Shown here: positions 16,195 to 17,292 of the stretch, piece by piece
Numbering within the stretch: position 1 is the first letter of the stretch
How the letters are laid out: the number at the start of each line of letters is the position of its first letter
Assembly (NCBI GenBank): GCA_003601795.1
Contig: PIXU01000280.1
Span: 1 to 17,292, forward strand
DNA from: Candidatus Methanophagales archaeon
GTDB taxonomy: Archaea; Halobacteriota; Syntropharchaeia; Alkanophagales; Methanospirareceae
Length of the DNA: 17,292 nt
Direction of reading: 5' to 3'
Position numbers and translations under genes: made by a program
The notes under the pieces: model-generated
Told to the model about the DNA's origin: nothing
What the model saw: the letters and a program-made list of their open reading frames with translations, nothing else
Databases searched by the model: none

Positions 16195-17058
16195 ATGAAC
16201 ATCCTGTTAGGGGCACCAGTATGGTATGGCAACCGCCCATTCAAGCGCACAATAGAAGAACTTTACAAACTCGGGCTGGATTATTTTGAGCTTTCGCTCG
16301 ATTATCCATTGCCCGATTGCATGGAAGAAGCGGAGAGAGGCGAGATAAAGGAGCTGTTAGAGGAGTTCGGGTTGAAAATCGCTTTTCATTCCCCGCTTGA
16401 TATTTCGGTGATGCATCCACGAGACGAGATAGCAGATGCGAGTATGACCGTTTTGAGCAGGTGCATGGAATTTTCAGCGGAGTTCATGCCTTTATCGCCG
16501 TACTACAATTTACATTTGCATCCAAAAGTTTCCACGTATAAGCTTGATGACGTGAGAGAAGAGATAAAACAAAAAGGTCTGGGAAGATGGCTCGAAATAA
16601 CCAAAATGGCTTCCGAGTTCGGGATATTAGTAAGTGTGGAGAATGATTTAGTCCCTTTCGAATGGTCTGACCTGATATTCGAAGCCCTTTCTCTTTCATC
16701 ATCTTCAGATGTATATTTCACCTTTGATATCGGGCACGCGATAATGGCGGAAGTGACTCAACCGAAAAGCAGAATAAAAACGAAAGACGGTATGTATTTG
16801 GATTATCTTAAGCGGTGGATAGACAAATGCGGGGATAAAATACGGGTAGTGCATTTGCACGATTGTTCCCTTACGGAGAAACAGGACCATTTGTCAATAG
16901 GAAGCGGGGAATTGGATTTTGATGCGGTATTCGAGGTTTTGAATGGGACAAATTGTAAATATATAGTGATAGAGACTTTTTGGAGGAATAAAGAGAAAGA
17001 GGAAATGACTTATGAAGAGATGAGGAAGAATGTGGAGTTTTGTAAAAGCTATTTGTGA
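16195..17058 (+). CDS. Xylose isomerase-like TIM barrel protein (AP endonuclease 2 / sugar phosphate isomerase-epimerase superfamily)
   Basis: The 287-residue protein has the alternating strand/helix pattern of a TIM barrel and the expected metal-site residues at strand ends: AFHSPLD (H65), NLHLHP (H107, H109), VSVEN (E149), FDIGHA (D178, H181), VVHLHD (H220, H222, D223), then DHLSIGSGELDF (H232) and IVIETF (E260). This set is typical of the PF01261 superfamily, which includes endonuclease IV, xylose isomerase and many sugar or sugar-phosphate isomerases and epimerases. The GSGELDF motif with a following IET is common in the isomerase-like members, so I favour an isomerase/epimerase over a DNA repair enzyme, but the substrate cannot be read from sequence. 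The start at ATG 16195 is supported by GAGG six bases upstream. The gene is separated from nfeD by heptamer repeats. Confidence 0.85.
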   Translation: MNILLGAPVWYGNRPFKRTIEELYKLGLDYFELSLDYPLPDCMEEAERGEIKELLEEFGLKIAFHSPLDISVMHPRDEIADASMTVLSRCMEFSAEFMPLSPYYNLHLHPKVSTYKLDDVREEIKQKGLGRWLEITKMASEFGILVSVENDLVPFEWSDLIFEALSLSSSSDVYFTFDIGHAIMAEVTQPKSRIKTKDGMYLDYLKRWIDKCGDKIRVVHLHDCSLTEKQDHLSIGSGELDFDAVFEVLNGTNCKYIVIETFWRNKEKEEMTYEEMRKNVEFCKSYL

Positions 17059-17152
17059 ATGCATTTTAAATAACTAAAGGTATATTGGGATGATATACAG
17101 TATTAATGTCGGATATACCGAAGTTATACGCAATCGTGAGCTAAAGGTATAA

Positions 17153-17160
17153 TTATATAA
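17153..17160 (+). promoter_or_regulatory. TATA box ahead of the gene at the right edge
   Basis: TTATATAA inside the longer AT run (aggtataattatataaag) is the best archaeal TATA match in the window. A start of transcription near 17183-17186 would give a leader of about 30-50 bases before the start codon. The spacer 17059-17215 also has the string ctaaaggtata twice (about 17074-17084 and 17141-17151). Confidence 0.55.
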
Positions 17161-17180
17161 AGCGCTTCAGTAGCTAACAT

Positions 17181-17209
17181 TTTTTAAACGTTGCACCACC
17201 ATTTAAAAA
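17181..17209. repeat. 8-bp inverted repeat in the leader of the edge gene
   Basis: TTTTTAAA (17181-17188) and TTTAAAAA (17202-17209) are perfect complements separated by 13 bases. The position near the expected transcription start suits an operator or an RNA hairpin. An insertion-sequence end is another possibility that the window edge prevents testing. Confidence 0.45.
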
Positions 17210-17217
17210 GGTTTAAT

Positions 17218-17225
17218 GGAGGTGA
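17218..17225 (+). promoter_or_regulatory. Strong Shine-Dalgarno for the edge gene
   Basis: GGAGGTGA is a full match to the anti-Shine-Dalgarno complement and lies five bases before GTG 17231. It overlaps the alternative in-frame ATG at 17216, which argues for the GTG start. Confidence 0.6.
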
Positions 17226-17230
17226 ACAAT

Positions 17231-17292
17231 GTGCAAACCCATACATATCTACAAGAAACCATATTGAAGCTATTCGTAGAAATAGATTTGAA
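17231..17292 (+). CDS. N-terminal fragment of an unidentified protein (3' cut by window; possibly a transposase)
   Basis: From GTG 17231 the frame is open to the window end: (M)QTHTYLQETILKLFVEIDL. An in-frame ATG at 17216 would add five residues. The Shine-Dalgarno spacing supports GTG. The LKLFVEIDL-like helix resembles the start of some IS-family (IS982-like) transposases, but twenty residues cannot prove that. Confidence 0.45.
   Translation, partial: MQTHTYLQETILKLFVEIDL

Noticed and set aside
1..17292. tRNA, rRNA or CRISPR loci
   Set aside because: I saw no cloverleaf-like GTTCRANNC region, no rRNA core sequence and no spaced direct repeats in the non-coding stretches.

Overview
The window looks like a piece of a euryarchaeal chromosome. 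The marker is the large subunit (DP2) of the archaeal family-D DNA polymerase. TATA-like boxes, Shine-Dalgarno starts, a PaREP1-family gene and a full-length NfeD membrane protease fit the same picture. The combination of very large DUF11-type surface proteins, an intein in DP2 and heptanucleotide repeats makes me suspect a Methanophagales (ANME-1) or Syntrophoarchaeia-type lineage. That placement is an inference from style, not a proof.

Layout. Positions 1-111 hold the tail of an unidentified hydrophobic protein. Two bases later the DP2 gene starts (114-4865). It carries a 492-residue intein with a LAGLIDADG endonuclease, placed directly before the catalytic Asp-Gly-Asp motif. The DP2 extein also contains two in-frame insertions built from the same 7-bp repeat sequence. 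One of them lies where the two central zinc-binding modules of DP2 normally are, and those cysteines are absent. On the opposite strand, overlapping the DP2 stop by 8 bases, is a PaREP1/HEPN-like gene (5215-4858) with a one-base frameshift in an A7 run. Just upstream of it is a 9-codon fragment of a second DP2 copy that differs only at synonymous positions.

Most of the window (5355-14501) is one gene for a 3048-residue secreted protein. It has a signal peptide, about 20 DUF11-like beta-sandwich modules in a largely alternating two-type pattern, a recent 873-bp tandem duplication, three classical DUF11 repeats, and two copies of a distinct C-terminal module that I do not recognise. No membrane anchor or sorting motif is visible at its C-terminus.

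Downstream come a full-length NfeD (SppA/ClpP-like membrane serine protease, 14710-16044), a spacer with heptamer repeats in inverted orientation (16055-16174), a xylose-isomerase-like TIM barrel protein (16195-17058), and the start of a further gene at the right edge behind a good TATA box and a strong Shine-Dalgarno.

The genes do not form one obvious pathway: replication, cell surface, membrane proteolysis and a sugar-phosphate-type enzyme sit side by side. What recurs is repeat and mobile DNA acting on coding sequence: intein, heptamer repeats inside and between genes, a DP2 remnant, a frameshifted accessory gene and repeat expansion in the giant surface protein.
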